Source: Paracoccaceae bacterium
Lineage (GTDB): Bacteria; Pseudomonadota; Alphaproteobacteria; Rhodobacterales; Rhodobacteraceae
Direction of reading: 5' to 3'
DNA length: 6,443 nucleotides
NCBI GenBank assembly: GCA_019090405.1
Contig: JAHRVZ010000208.1
Span: 1-6,443, forward strand
Shown here: positions 1-5,942 of the stretch, piece by piece
Numbering within the stretch: position 1 is the stretch's first letter
Layout of the letters: each line of letters begins with the position of its first letter
The notes under the pieces: model-generated
What the model saw: the letters and a program-made list of their open reading frames with translations, nothing else
The model's database searches: none
What the model was told of the DNA's origin: nothing
Program-made: the position numbers and the translations under genes

Positions 1-17
1 CAGCGGACGCCGCTTAA
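1..17 (+). CDS. atpD: ATP synthase F1 beta subunit, C-terminal end (partial)
   Basis: Only the last codons are in the window. Read in the frame that ends at the TAA at 15-17 they give Ala-Asp-Ala-Ala-stop, an alanine-rich tail of the kind seen at the end of alphaproteobacterial AtpD. The assignment rests mainly on position: atpD normally lies directly upstream of atpC, and this stop lies 15 bases before the atpC start. The tail is too short to prove identity from sequence alone. Confidence 0.55.
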
Positions 18-19
18 TT

Positions 20-24
20 AGGAG
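20..24 (+). promoter_or_regulatory. Shine-Dalgarno site of atpC
   Basis: AGGAG lies 8 bases before the ATG at 33. This supports M1 rather than the in-frame M5 (ATG at 45) as the start of atpC. The site sits between the putative atpD stop and atpC, as expected for internal initiation in a polycistronic ATP synthase message. Confidence 0.8.
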
Positions 25-32
25 TTTGCCCA

Positions 33-431
33 ATGGCAGCTACAATGCAGTTTGATCTGGTCTCGCCCGAGCGTCGTCTTGCGTCGCATCTTGCAAGCGA
101 AGTTCACATTCCCGGTGCAGACGGCGACATGACGGCAATGCCTGATCATGCGCCCCTTATCACCACGCTGCGTCCCGGCATTTTGTCGGTGACGGGGCCG
201 GATGGCACAGACAATTATGCTGTGACCGGAGGCTTTGCCGAAATCTCGGCGGCTGGCACATCTGTGCTGGCGGAAAAGGCGGTGCCGGTGGCTGAAATGA
301 CCGGATCGGAAATTGACGCTTTGGTTGCAGACGCTGAGGCCGCCGCCGAGGGGCATAGTGGTGCCTCCAAAGATATGTCGGACAAGTTGCTGGCAGATCT
401 TGGTGCTTTGCGGACAGCTTTGGGTGTCTGA
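33..431 (+). CDS. atpC: F1Fo ATP synthase subunit epsilon
   Basis: This is the 132-residue epsilon subunit of the F1 sector. It sits on the central stalk with gamma, couples rotation to catalysis and can inhibit ATP hydrolysis. The N-terminal beta-sandwich is clear: FDLVSPER (residues 7-14), then a PGADGDMTAMPDHAPL stretch (27-42) followed by LRPGIL, the family signature around the conserved His-Ala-Pro turn. The C-terminal part (about 85-132) is alanine-rich and helical, with EAAAEG and a final LLADLGALRTAL helix, as in the regulatory helical hairpin. Length is normal for alphaproteobacteria. It has a good Shine-Dalgarno at 20-24 and is followed 38 bases after the stop by a strong terminator, so it is the last gene of the atp operon. 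The family call is secure. Confidence 0.97.
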   Translation: MAATMQFDLVSPERRLASHLASEVHIPGADGDMTAMPDHAPLITTLRPGILSVTGPDGTDNYAVTGGFAEISAAGTSVLAEKAVPVAEMTGSEIDALVADAEAAAEGHSGASKDMSDKLLADLGALRTALGV

Positions 432-466
432 TTGTCTGGCAATAGCCTGATAGTTCAATAGAAATT

Positions 467-497
467 AGCCGGCCCCATGTTTGGGCCGGTTTTTTTG
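467..497 (+). terminator. Rho-independent terminator of the atp operon
   Basis: A perfect 7-bp GC-rich stem, CCGGCCC (469-475) with GGGCCGG (483-489), has a 7-base loop and is followed by a run of seven T (490-496). Two further pairs (A467-T491 and G468-T490) can extend the stem. It lies directly after the atpC stop and closes the ATP synthase operon. The downstream lectin gene therefore probably has its own promoter. Confidence 0.93.
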
Positions 498-517
498 ACC
501 AAAAATCACCACAATGA

Positions 518-551
518 GAGTGTAATTTCTCCGCAACTCACAATTACACTC
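518..551. repeat. Perfect 10-bp inverted repeat in front of the lectin gene
   Basis: GAGTGTAATT (518-527) is matched exactly by its reverse complement AATTACACTC (542-551), with a 14-base spacer. The right arm ends 5 bases before the ATG at 557 and occupies the place where a Shine-Dalgarno would be; no purine-rich ribosome site is seen. It could be an operator for a dimeric regulator or, if transcribed, a 5' UTR hairpin covering the start region. The right arm contains TACACT (545-550), a weak -10-like hexamer placed so that transcription could start near the ATG (leaderless mRNA). TTGACC (495-500) with TGTAAT (521-526) has a 20-base spacer, too long for a good promoter. The repeat is observed; its role is inferred. 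Confidence 0.6.
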
Positions 552-556
552 AGCTT

Positions 557-907
557 ATGAAACGCATTGTAAATCATCAGATCGGTATTGATCAAAACGA
601 ACTCATGTTGTTTTCGGACTTTGAAAACAACGGTGAAATGTGGAGCGGAAACGGTCCTCGCGAGCGTCGTGTAGCGGTGAAATTCAGCGCCGAATATCAC
701 AGTGAACCCAGCGTACATATTTCAATGTCGCTGCTGGATATCGCCACCGAGCCTCCAATCCGCACCGCAATTTCCGCCGAAAACGTGACCAAAAGCGGTT
801 TTGATGTGGTGTTTCGCACTTGGGGAGACAGCCGCGTTGCCCGCATCCGTGCATCATGGATGGCCATTGGACCTTTGGAACATGACGACGGATGGGATCT
901 TTACTAA
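557..907 (+). CDS. H-type lectin domain protein
   Basis: This small 116-residue protein consists mainly of one H-type lectin domain (about residues 37-106), the beta-sandwich first described in Helix pomatia agglutinin and also present at the end of Dictyostelium discoidins. Visible family features are the V-x-F-S-x-x-Y segment (41-47), PSVHISMSLLD (51-61), the SAENVTKSGFDV block (73-84) and the RASWMAIG strand (98-105) with its conserved Trp101. Known members bind GalNAc/galactose-type sugars as hexamers; binding here is inferred only. There is no signal peptide or membrane segment, so it is predicted cytoplasmic unless exported by a non-classical route. The first 36 residues are unique to this sequence as far as I can tell. 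It is a single-gene unit between the atp terminator and convergent prs, with an inverted repeat at its start and no evident Shine-Dalgarno. Confidence 0.82.
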   Translation: MKRIVNHQIGIDQNELMLFSDFENNGEMWSGNGPRERRVAVKFSAEYHSEPSVHISMSLLDIATEPPIRTAISAENVTKSGFDVVFRTWGDSRVARIRASWMAIGPLEHDDGWDLY

Positions 908-914
908 TCTAGCG

Positions 915-943
915 GGCCGACATGGGGGATACCCACACCGACC
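915..943 (-). other. GU-rich hairpin in the 3' end of the prs message (possible terminator)
   Basis: Read on the minus strand, 943-932 (GGTCGGTGTGGG) pairs with 926-915 (CCCATGTCGGCC) over 12 consecutive positions, four of them G-U wobbles, around a 5-base loop. On the plus strand those wobbles become A-C mismatches, so only the prs transcript forms the full stem. It begins 6 bases after the prs stop codon. No T-run follows on the minus strand, so it is at best an atypical terminator or a 3'-end stabilising structure. Convergent transcription from the lectin gene would meet here. Confidence 0.45.
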
Positions 944-949
944 AGAGCT

Positions 950-1969
950 TTATTCAACGGCATACAGCGTTTCATAGATTGGCGTTAGCTTGTTGGTATC
1001 AAACAAAGATGACACCGATGTACCCTGCCAGATATTCAGAATCGCCTGTGCAAAAATCGGTGCGGTTGGAACGATGCGAATATTGGCGGCGGATTTTACT
1101 GCCGCACTGGGCATGATCGTGTCGGTCAGAACCAGTGATTTCATCACCGAATTGGTGACACGCTCCACTGCCGGGCCGCTCATGACTCCGTGGGTGATAT
1201 AGGAATGCACCTCTTTGGCACCGTTTTCCATCAATACTTCGGCGGCTTTGCACAGGGTGCCTGCGGTATCGACCATATCGTCGATTATCAGGCAAATCTT
1301 GCCTTTGACGTCTCCAATAACCGTCATTTCCGCAATCTCACCGGCCTTTTCTCGGCGTTTGTCGACAATGGACAATGGCGCCTCGATCCGTTTGGCCAAC
1401 TCACGCGCCCGCGCAACACCGCCTACGTCAGGTGATACGATCATCAGATCTTTCATCTGGTCGCGGAAATGGGTCTGAATATCCAGCGCAAACACAGGCG
1501 AGGCATACAGGTTATCCACCGGAATATCGAAAAATCCCTGAATTTGCGCGGCGTGCAAATCCATTGTCAGAACCCTTTCGACACCGGCTTCGACAATCAT
1601 GTTAGCAACCAGTTTTGCGGAAATCGGAGTGCGGGCCTTGGTGCGACGATCCTGACGGGCATAGCCGAAATAGGGCAGGATGGCGGTGATCCGTGCCGCG
1701 GACGAGCGACGAAGGGCATCGGCCATGATCAGCAATTCCATCAGATTGTCATTGGCCGGGTTGGACGTGGGCTGGATGATGAACATATCCTCGCCACGTA
1801 CATTTTCGTAAACTTCGACGAATATTTCGCCATCGTTGAACCGTTCAACACGGGCATCCAGCAACCCTGTGTGGATACCGCGATGCATCGTCATTCGTCG
1901 TGCGATTGCAGTGGCTAGCGGAAGATTGGCGTTTCCAGCGATAAGCTTGGGTTCGTTGGGTGCGTGCAT
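950..1969 (-). CDS. prs: Ribose-phosphate pyrophosphokinase (PRPP synthetase)
   Basis: This cytoplasmic enzyme transfers pyrophosphate from ATP to ribose 5-phosphate. The product PRPP feeds purine, pyrimidine, histidine, tryptophan and NAD synthesis. The 339 residues contain the complete class I motif set: GNANLPLA near the N-terminus (12-19), RFNDGE (43-48), the ATP-binding PYFGYARQDRR (99-109), the metal/ribose-binding MDLHAAQIQGFF segment (136-147), VSPDVGGVARAR (178-189), the catalytic flexible loop VDKRREKAGE (202-211), and the PRPP loop LIIDDMVDTAGTL (227-239) with Asp230, Asp231 and Asp234. Length is slightly above the roughly 315 of E. coli Prs, through a short extension at the start and an insertion near the C-terminus, as usual in alphaproteobacteria. 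It is transcribed alone, divergent from the isomerase-hydrolase pair. The ribosome site is weak: GGGAAA lies a few bases before the ATG. Confidence 0.97.
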   Translation of the reverse strand: MHAPNEPKLIAGNANLPLATAIARRMTMHRGIHTGLLDARVERFNDGEIFVEVYENVRGEDMFIIQPTSNPANDNLMELLIMADALRRSSAARITAILPYFGYARQDRRTKARTPISAKLVANMIVEAGVERVLTMDLHAAQIQGFFDIPVDNLYASPVFALDIQTHFRDQMKDLMIVSPDVGGVARARELAKRIEAPLSIVDKRREKAGEIAEMTVIGDVKGKICLIIDDMVDTAGTLCKAAEVLMENGAKEVHSYITHGVMSGPAVERVTNSVMKSLVLTDTIMPSAAVKSAANIRIVPTAPIFAQAILNIWQGTSVSSLFDTNKLTPIYETLYAVE

Positions 1970-2075
1970 GATAGGTTTCCCGGGCAGCGAGGAGATTTAT
2001 GACCGAATCGTGACATTGACACCGCTTAGCACGGGCTTAGGGTCACGCATAGAATTAGCCTCAAGGAAATTGAAG
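1970..2075. promoter_or_regulatory. Divergent control region between prs and the isomerase gene
   Basis: These 106 bases must hold promoters for both prs (leftwards) and the isomerase-hydrolase pair (rightwards). On the plus strand there is a perfect -35 hexamer TTGACA (2016-2021); the best -10 partner is TAGGGT (2038-2043, 16-base spacer), which keeps only the first two and the last consensus bases. A 6-base direct repeat GCTTAG occurs at 2024-2029 and 2035-2040, an 11-base period (about one helical turn), inside this candidate promoter. TGACAT/TGACAC is repeated in tandem at 2011-2022. AAGGA (2063-2067) is the ribosome site of the isomerase gene, 8 bases from its ATG. For prs, CATAAA on the minus strand (about 1996-2001) is the only weak -10-like sequence seen. 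Confidence 0.4.
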
Positions 2076-2669
2076 ATGAGCAACATAGATTACTTTTTTG
2101 CGACTTTGTCGCCATATGCTTACCTGGCCGGGGGCCGATTAGAGGAAATCGCCGCCAAGCACGGGGCTACAGTTACATATAAGCCTTTGGATATCATTGC
2201 GCTGTTTAACCGAACCGGTGGAACGCCGCCGAAAGACCGGCATTTTTCACGTCAGGATTACCGGGCACAGGAACTTATGCGCCAATCCAAGCGGCTGGGA
2301 ATGCCGTTTAATCTAAAGCCTGCGCACTGGCCAACCAATGCGGCTCCGTCATCTTATGCGATTATAGCTGCGCAGAATGCGGGCGGCGGTGATGTCGGGG
2401 CGCTGGTGCAGGGGTATTTGCGGGCCTGTTGGGCCGAAGAGAAAGACCTGGCTGATGAAGCTGTCGTACGTGCGGGTCTTGAGGTCGCCGGGTTTGATCC
2501 GGAGCTGGCCAATAGCGGCTTGCTGACGGGGGCTGAAACATATGCCGCCAATCTGGAAGAGGCGGTTGAACGTGGGGTGTTTGGGGCGCCGTTCTATATC
2601 ACCGAGGATGACCAGCGCTATTGGGGGCAGGATCGCCTTAGTTATCTGGACGAGCATCTGGCCGAATGA
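2076..2669 (+). CDS. 2-hydroxychromene-2-carboxylate isomerase-like protein (DsbA-fold, kappa-GST related)
   Basis: This 197-residue protein of the DsbA-like thioredoxin fold belongs to the 2-hydroxychromene-2-carboxylate isomerase/kappa glutathione transferase branch (NahD-like). NahD uses glutathione to isomerise a naphthalene breakdown intermediate; most chromosomal homologues have unknown substrates. Visible features: an initial beta strand IDYFFATLSPYAYLAG (4-19), with Ser12-Pro13 where DsbA has its CxxC, so it is not a disulfide oxidase (the only cysteine is Cys118). There is a helical insert with PPKDRHFSRQDYR (51-63), LRACWAEEKDLAD (115-127), the cis-proline loop VFGAPFYI (168-175), and YWGQDRL (182-188), typical of the family. 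The start at 2076 is chosen because AAGGA lies 8 bases upstream and homology begins at once; the frame stays open to 1836 only because it runs antisense into prs. The gene overlaps the hydrolase by ATGA. Confidence 0.88.
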   Translation: MSNIDYFFATLSPYAYLAGGRLEEIAAKHGATVTYKPLDIIALFNRTGGTPPKDRHFSRQDYRAQELMRQSKRLGMPFNLKPAHWPTNAAPSSYAIIAAQNAGGGDVGALVQGYLRACWAEEKDLADEAVVRAGLEVAGFDPELANSGLLTGAETYAANLEEAVERGVFGAPFYITEDDQRYWGQDRLSYLDEHLAE

Positions 2670-3472
2670 GTAATATAAGGCAGCCGGTTTTCAGCCGGAG
2701 TTTTGGCAACGGCCCACGCAAAGTGCTGGCCGTTCACTGCACGCTTGCCCATTCTGGCGCATGGCGCGGTGTAGCAGCGGCTATGGGGTCAGAGGTCACT
2801 TTTGTGACGCCGGATATGTTAACCCACGGGCGCAGTCCCGACTGGGACAAACAGGGCGATTTCCAGACCCGCAACACACAGGCGATTGAGCCGTTGTTAG
2901 AGGAGCCGATGGATGTTGTCGGCCATTCGTTTGGGGCCACTGTCGCGTTGCGTCTGGCGCTTGCGCATCCCGACAAGGTGCGCAGCCTGACGATGATCGA
3001 GCCGGTATTTTTTGCGGTTGCCGCCATTGATGACCCGGCTGTTTACAAAGCACAGGGCGAAAACGAATCCGGCTATATAGCTGCTTTGGAAGCAGGCGAT
3101 GACGAACTGGCCGCCCGGTTGTTTAACCGATCCTGGGGTGAAGGGCGCATAATGTGGGCTGACATGCGTCAAGAGGCGCGGATGTCTATGGCCCGATCCA
3201 TCAACGTCGTCCCTGCCTGTCGTCCGGCGTTGATTGATGATGTGCATGGACTGTTAAAGCCGGGGGTTTTGGATCAGGCGAAAATGCCTGCTCAATTGCT
3301 GCGTGGGTCAACCAGCCCCAGGATCATTCAGGTCGTGAACGACGGGCTGGCGCGGCGTCTGCCAGATGCGGTCAGCAAGTCGATTGAGGGGGCAGGGCAC
3401 ATGCTGCCGGTTTCCCACCCGTCAGAAACGGCAGAGGCATTGCGCGAATTGTTTGCGCGGGTAGCTGAATAG
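2666..3472 (+). CDS. Alpha/beta-fold hydrolase
   Basis: This 268-residue cytoplasmic protein of the alpha/beta hydrolase superfamily probably acts as an esterase or C-C/thioester-cleaving enzyme; the substrate is unknown. The strand-3 region VLAVHCTLAHSGAW (20-33) supplies the oxyanion-hole side, in place of the usual HG motif. The nucleophile elbow VVGHSFGA (84-91) gives Ser88, and GAGHMLPVSHP (242-252) gives catalytic His245. The third triad member is not obvious: the usual place after strand 7 (LLRGSTSPRI, 211-220) has no Asp or Glu, while Glu112 in MIEPVFF (110-116) is a candidate. A cap region of about 117-200 includes WADMRQEARMSMARS. The start overlaps the isomerase stop by four bases (ATGA), with no strong ribosome site, so translation is likely coupled and the two proteins probably act together. 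Confidence 0.88.
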   Translation: MSNIRQPVFSRSFGNGPRKVLAVHCTLAHSGAWRGVAAAMGSEVTFVTPDMLTHGRSPDWDKQGDFQTRNTQAIEPLLEEPMDVVGHSFGATVALRLALAHPDKVRSLTMIEPVFFAVAAIDDPAVYKAQGENESGYIAALEAGDDELAARLFNRSWGEGRIMWADMRQEARMSMARSINVVPACRPALIDDVHGLLKPGVLDQAKMPAQLLRGSTSPRIIQVVNDGLARRLPDAVSKSIEGAGHMLPVSHPSETAEALRELFARVAE

Positions 3473-3485
3473 CGGCCCGCTCATC

Positions 3486-3498
3486 CGCCCGATGGGCG
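3486..3498. terminator. Short hairpin between the convergent hydrolase and aldolase genes
   Basis: CGCCC (3486-3490) and GGGCG (3494-3498) form a 5-bp GC stem around a 3-base loop in the 39-base gap between two convergent stop codons. On the plus strand it is followed by the pyrimidine-rich TCTTC; on the minus strand there is no T-run. It may be a weak two-way terminator, but the stem is short enough to be chance. Confidence 0.28.
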
Positions 3499-3511
3499 TC
3501 TTCGCATGGGG

Positions 3512-4543
3512 TTAGAAAAACGACAGGAATTCGTCGATAAGGCCGGAACTGATAGACCAGTCACAGACCAGACGGCAGGGTAACATTTCGTCTGGATCAC
3601 CCGCTAAGGTATGATCAGCTTCGTATATCGCCCCTGCTTGTTGCAGGCGGGTATGAACGTGGCGCGGGAATTTGACATAAATCATATTGGCATCCGGGTG
3701 ATGCATGAATTGCCCCCCGGCCGCCTGTAAGCCTTTGGCAAGGCGCGTACAATTAGCGTTGGCCTGACGTGCCGAATTAAGCCACAAATCATCCGTCAGA
3801 TAGGCGAGCATCTGTGCCGACAGATAACGGTGCTTTGAAAACAGATGTGCGGCACGTTTGCGGCGCAACTCAAATTCCCAGGCGTGTTTGGGATCAAAAA
3901 AGATCACCGCCTCGACCCCCATTAACCCGTTCTTGGTGCCTCCAAACGTCAAGGCATCAACGCCCAGCCTCCAGGTCATGTCGGCGGGCGAGGCGTTCTG
4001 TGTCACCAGCGCATTGGCAAAGCGCGCGCCGTCCATATGCACTGGCAGGCCATAGGATTTGGCCACATCGGTCAGCGCCGAAAGTTCGTTAATGGAATAG
4101 ACACCGCCGCGCTCGGTAACCTGTGTGATCGACACCGGGCCGCGTTCCGGGCCATGAACGCCGCGATTTCCTTCGGCCTGAATGCTGGTGCGCAGGGCGT
4201 CTGCCGTCATCTTGTCGCCACCGGGAACAAGTGTCAGTTTGGCGCCACCGGTATAGAATTCCGGGGCGTTGCATTCATCCATGTGGATATGGGCAACGTC
4301 TGAGCAGAATATGGTCTGGAAGGGTTGCGCCAGCGTCGCCAGCGCCAGCGAATTGGCCGCGGTGCCAAGTGCGACCAGATAGATGGCAGCATCCGGTGCT
4401 TCAAAGATGTCACGAAGCCGATCACGCACCTGATCCATCAGGGCATCATCGCCATAAGGCCGCGCATGGCCGGTGTTGGATTTGACCAGAAAATCCATCA
4501 CTTGTGGATGCACGGGGCCAGCATTATCAGAGGCAAAATACAT
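3512..4543 (-). CDS. ltaE: Low-specificity L-threonine aldolase (PLP-dependent)
   Basis: A fold-type I PLP enzyme of the threonine aldolase/beta-eliminating lyase family. Known members cleave L-threonine and L-allo-threonine to glycine and acetaldehyde, and can act on other beta-hydroxy amino acids. The 343 residues show: FASDNAGPVHPQV at the start (3-15); TGHARPYGDD (24-33); the phosphate-binding GTAANSLAL (60-68); HIHMDECNAPEFYTGGAK (85-102), where His85 would stack on the cofactor ring; HMDGARFANAL (169-179) with Asp171 for the pyridine nitrogen; and FGGTKNG (200-206) with the Schiff-base Lys204. The size is normal. GAGGAG (4552-4557 on the plus-strand scale) lies 8 bases before the ATG, and the start overlaps the upstream stop by one base (TGATG). 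It is the third and last gene of the ribF operon. Substrate preference cannot be told from sequence. Confidence 0.92.
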   Translation of the reverse strand: MYFASDNAGPVHPQVMDFLVKSNTGHARPYGDDALMDQVRDRLRDIFEAPDAAIYLVALGTAANSLALATLAQPFQTIFCSDVAHIHMDECNAPEFYTGGAKLTLVPGGDKMTADALRTSIQAEGNRGVHGPERGPVSITQVTERGGVYSINELSALTDVAKSYGLPVHMDGARFANALVTQNASPADMTWRLGVDALTFGGTKNGLMGVEAVIFFDPKHAWEFELRRKRAAHLFSKHRYLSAQMLAYLTDDLWLNSARQANANCTRLAKGLQAAGGQFMHHPDANMIYVKFPRHVHTRLQQAGAIYEADHTLAGDPDEMLPCRLVCDWSISSGLIDEFLSFF

Positions 4544-5013
4544 CAGGTCGGCTCCTCAATTATATAGTTTTCCCATTCGTCTTCGGGAATGTCGAATTCA
4601 GACAGGGTTCGGTCCTGCACCGAAATATTCGCATCATGCACCGTTTGCGCGGTGCCCGATATCAGCGGGTGCCAGGGGTAAAGCGGTTTGCCTTCCCAAA
4701 GCAGACGATAAGCACAGGTCACGGGCAACCAATAGGCGTGCTGGTCGATATTGTCCGGTGTCATGACAATGCAGTCTGGCACAAACTGGTGGCGGATGTC
4801 ATATTGGGCACAGCGGCAGGTTTCATCATCCAGCAGTCGACACGCGACGCAGGTCAGCGCGACTTCGCCGCTGTCTTCATCCTCAAGTTTGTTCAGGCAG
4901 CATTTGCCACAACCATCGCACAATGCTTCCCATTCCTTGGGTTTCATCTTTTTCAATGGCTTGCGTTCCCAGAATCTGCGGGCAAGGCCGCTGCGGTCGA
5001 TGGGGTCGCTCAT
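4543..5013 (-). CDS. YcgN-family cysteine cluster protein (UPF0260)
   Basis: This 156-residue soluble protein of the YcgN/UPF0260 family has no proven function. Ten cysteines occur: Cys32, 35, 38, 39, 55, 58, 66, 68, 81 and 100. The N-terminal group has the spacing C-x2-C-x2-C-C (LCDGCGKCC, 31-39) and is followed by TCVACRLLDDETCRC (54-68). Such a pattern suggests metal or Fe-S binding, as in the wider Fe-S oxidoreductase-like/zinc-cluster family, but this is inference. Other family signs are FWERKPLKKMKPKEWEALC (14-32), the tryptophan-rich WLPVTCAYRLLWEGKPL (95-111) and YPWHPLISG (112-120). The ATG overlaps the ribF stop by four bases (ATGA), and its own stop overlaps the ltaE start by one base, so it depends on translational coupling. 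No clear ribosome site is seen upstream. Confidence 0.92.
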   Translation of the reverse strand: MSDPIDRSGLARRFWERKPLKKMKPKEWEALCDGCGKCCLNKLEDEDSGEVALTCVACRLLDDETCRCAQYDIRHQFVPDCIVMTPDNIDQHAYWLPVTCAYRLLWEGKPLYPWHPLISGTAQTVHDANISVQDRTLSEFDIPEDEWENYIIEEPT

Positions 5014-5942
5014 AGGGCTGTCAGGATGGCGCGGGCGCGGTCACAATCGTCGTTCATTTGGGTGATAAGCGCATCAAGACTGTCAAATTTCTCTTCCGGG
5101 CGCAGGTGTTCAACAAAGCCAATCGACAGCGTTGCGCCATAAAGATCACCCGAGAAGTCAAGGATAAAGGTTTCCAGATTGGGGCGGTTTTCACCAAACA
5201 TCGGGCGTACCCCCATCGAGGCGGCTCCGTGATAGCTGCCCTGGTGTGGACCGTCCAGAACATCAACCAGCACTGCATATACCCCAAAGGCCGGCGGGTG
5301 CAGCCCGTCAATAGACATATTGGCGGTCGGAAAACCCAATTCACGGCCCCGTTGTTCGCCACCAATCACCGGGCCTTCGATCCGGTGCCAGTGGCCCAGC
5401 ATGGCCGCCGCGTCACGGGGGCGGGCCTCGGACAGCGCCGTACGGATGGCCGTAGAGGAAACGGTTTTATCAACATGTGCAAGCAAAGGTGCAATTGTCA
5501 CGCCAAAGCCGAATTCCTGACCAAAGCGAACAAGATCATCCGCATTGCCAGCGCGGCCTTTGCCAAAACAGAAATCGGCACCAACAATGACATGGGCAAG
5601 GCCAAGGCCGTCGGCCAGAACGTTTTTGGCAAACTCGCTTGGGGTTAACGAGGCAAGTGCTGTGTTAAAATTCAACTCGTAGAGATATTTGGCACCCAGT
5701 TTTTCAAGTCGATGCGCGCGGGCTTCGCCGCTCATCAGACGGAAGGGCGGCGCCTCGGGGGCAAAATATTCGCGAGGATGCGGCTCAAACGTCAAAATAC
5801 CCAGAGGCGCGTCAGGGGCGGCCTGACGTGCAAGGTCGATCACCGATTGATGGCCAAGATGGACGCCATCGAAATTGCCGATGGCGACGCTGGCACCGCG
5901 ATCAGGTGCTTCTGTAAATTGATAGTCCCGGATAATCCGCAT
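5010..5942 (-). CDS. ribF: Bifunctional riboflavin kinase/FAD synthetase
   Basis: RibF makes FMN from riboflavin and ATP (C-terminal kinase), then FAD from FMN and ATP (N-terminal adenylyltransferase). From the chosen start it has 310 residues, normal for the family. The N-terminal nucleotidyltransferase domain has GNFDGVHLGH (22-31), TFEPHP (51-56), VGADFCFGKGR (120-130) and the SSTAIR motif (162-167). The flavokinase domain starts near HRIEGPVIGG (186-195) and includes GRELGFPTAN (199-208), ASMGVRP (241-247) and NLETFILDF (255-263) with the probable catalytic Glu257. The frame is open to an ATG at 5990, which would add 16 residues, but family homology begins at MRIIRDYQF, so 5942 is preferred; neither start has a good Shine-Dalgarno. 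It is the first gene of an overlapping operon with the YcgN-type gene and ltaE. Confidence 0.94.
   Translation of the reverse strand: MRIIRDYQFTEAPDRGASVAIGNFDGVHLGHQSVIDLARQAAPDAPLGILTFEPHPREYFAPEAPPFRLMSGEARAHRLEKLGAKYLYELNFNTALASLTPSEFAKNVLADGLGLAHVIVGADFCFGKGRAGNADDLVRFGQEFGFGVTIAPLLAHVDKTVSSTAIRTALSEARPRDAAAMLGHWHRIEGPVIGGEQRGRELGFPTANMSIDGLHPPAFGVYAVLVDVLDGPHQGSYHGAASMGVRPMFGENRPNLETFILDFSGDLYGATLSIGFVEHLRPEEKFDSLDALITQMNDDCDRARAILTAL

Noticed and set aside
18..458. Minus-strand open frame opposite atpC
   Set aside because: atpC is certain, and this frame is its antisense shadow.
1469..1918. Plus-strand open frame opposite prs
   Set aside because: It mirrors conserved prs codons and has no independent ribosome site or family likeness.
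1836..2075. N-terminal extension of the isomerase reading frame back to 1836
   Set aside because: It runs antisense through the start of prs, and similarity plus a good ribosome site place the start at 2076.
557..3472. Reading the lectin, isomerase and hydrolase as a new defence or toxin system
   Set aside because: They are not one operon: the lectin gene is separated from the others by convergent prs, and no nuclease, helicase, protease or nucleotide-signalling domain is present.
4504..5142. Long plus-strand open frame opposite the YcgN-type gene and its neighbours
   Set aside because: It is a shadow of strongly recognised minus-strand genes; its protein has no family features and it spans two real gene junctions.
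5058..5648. Long plus-strand open frame opposite ribF
   Set aside because: It is antisense to a conserved essential gene, with unnatural composition rich in Arg, His and Lys and no domain signs.
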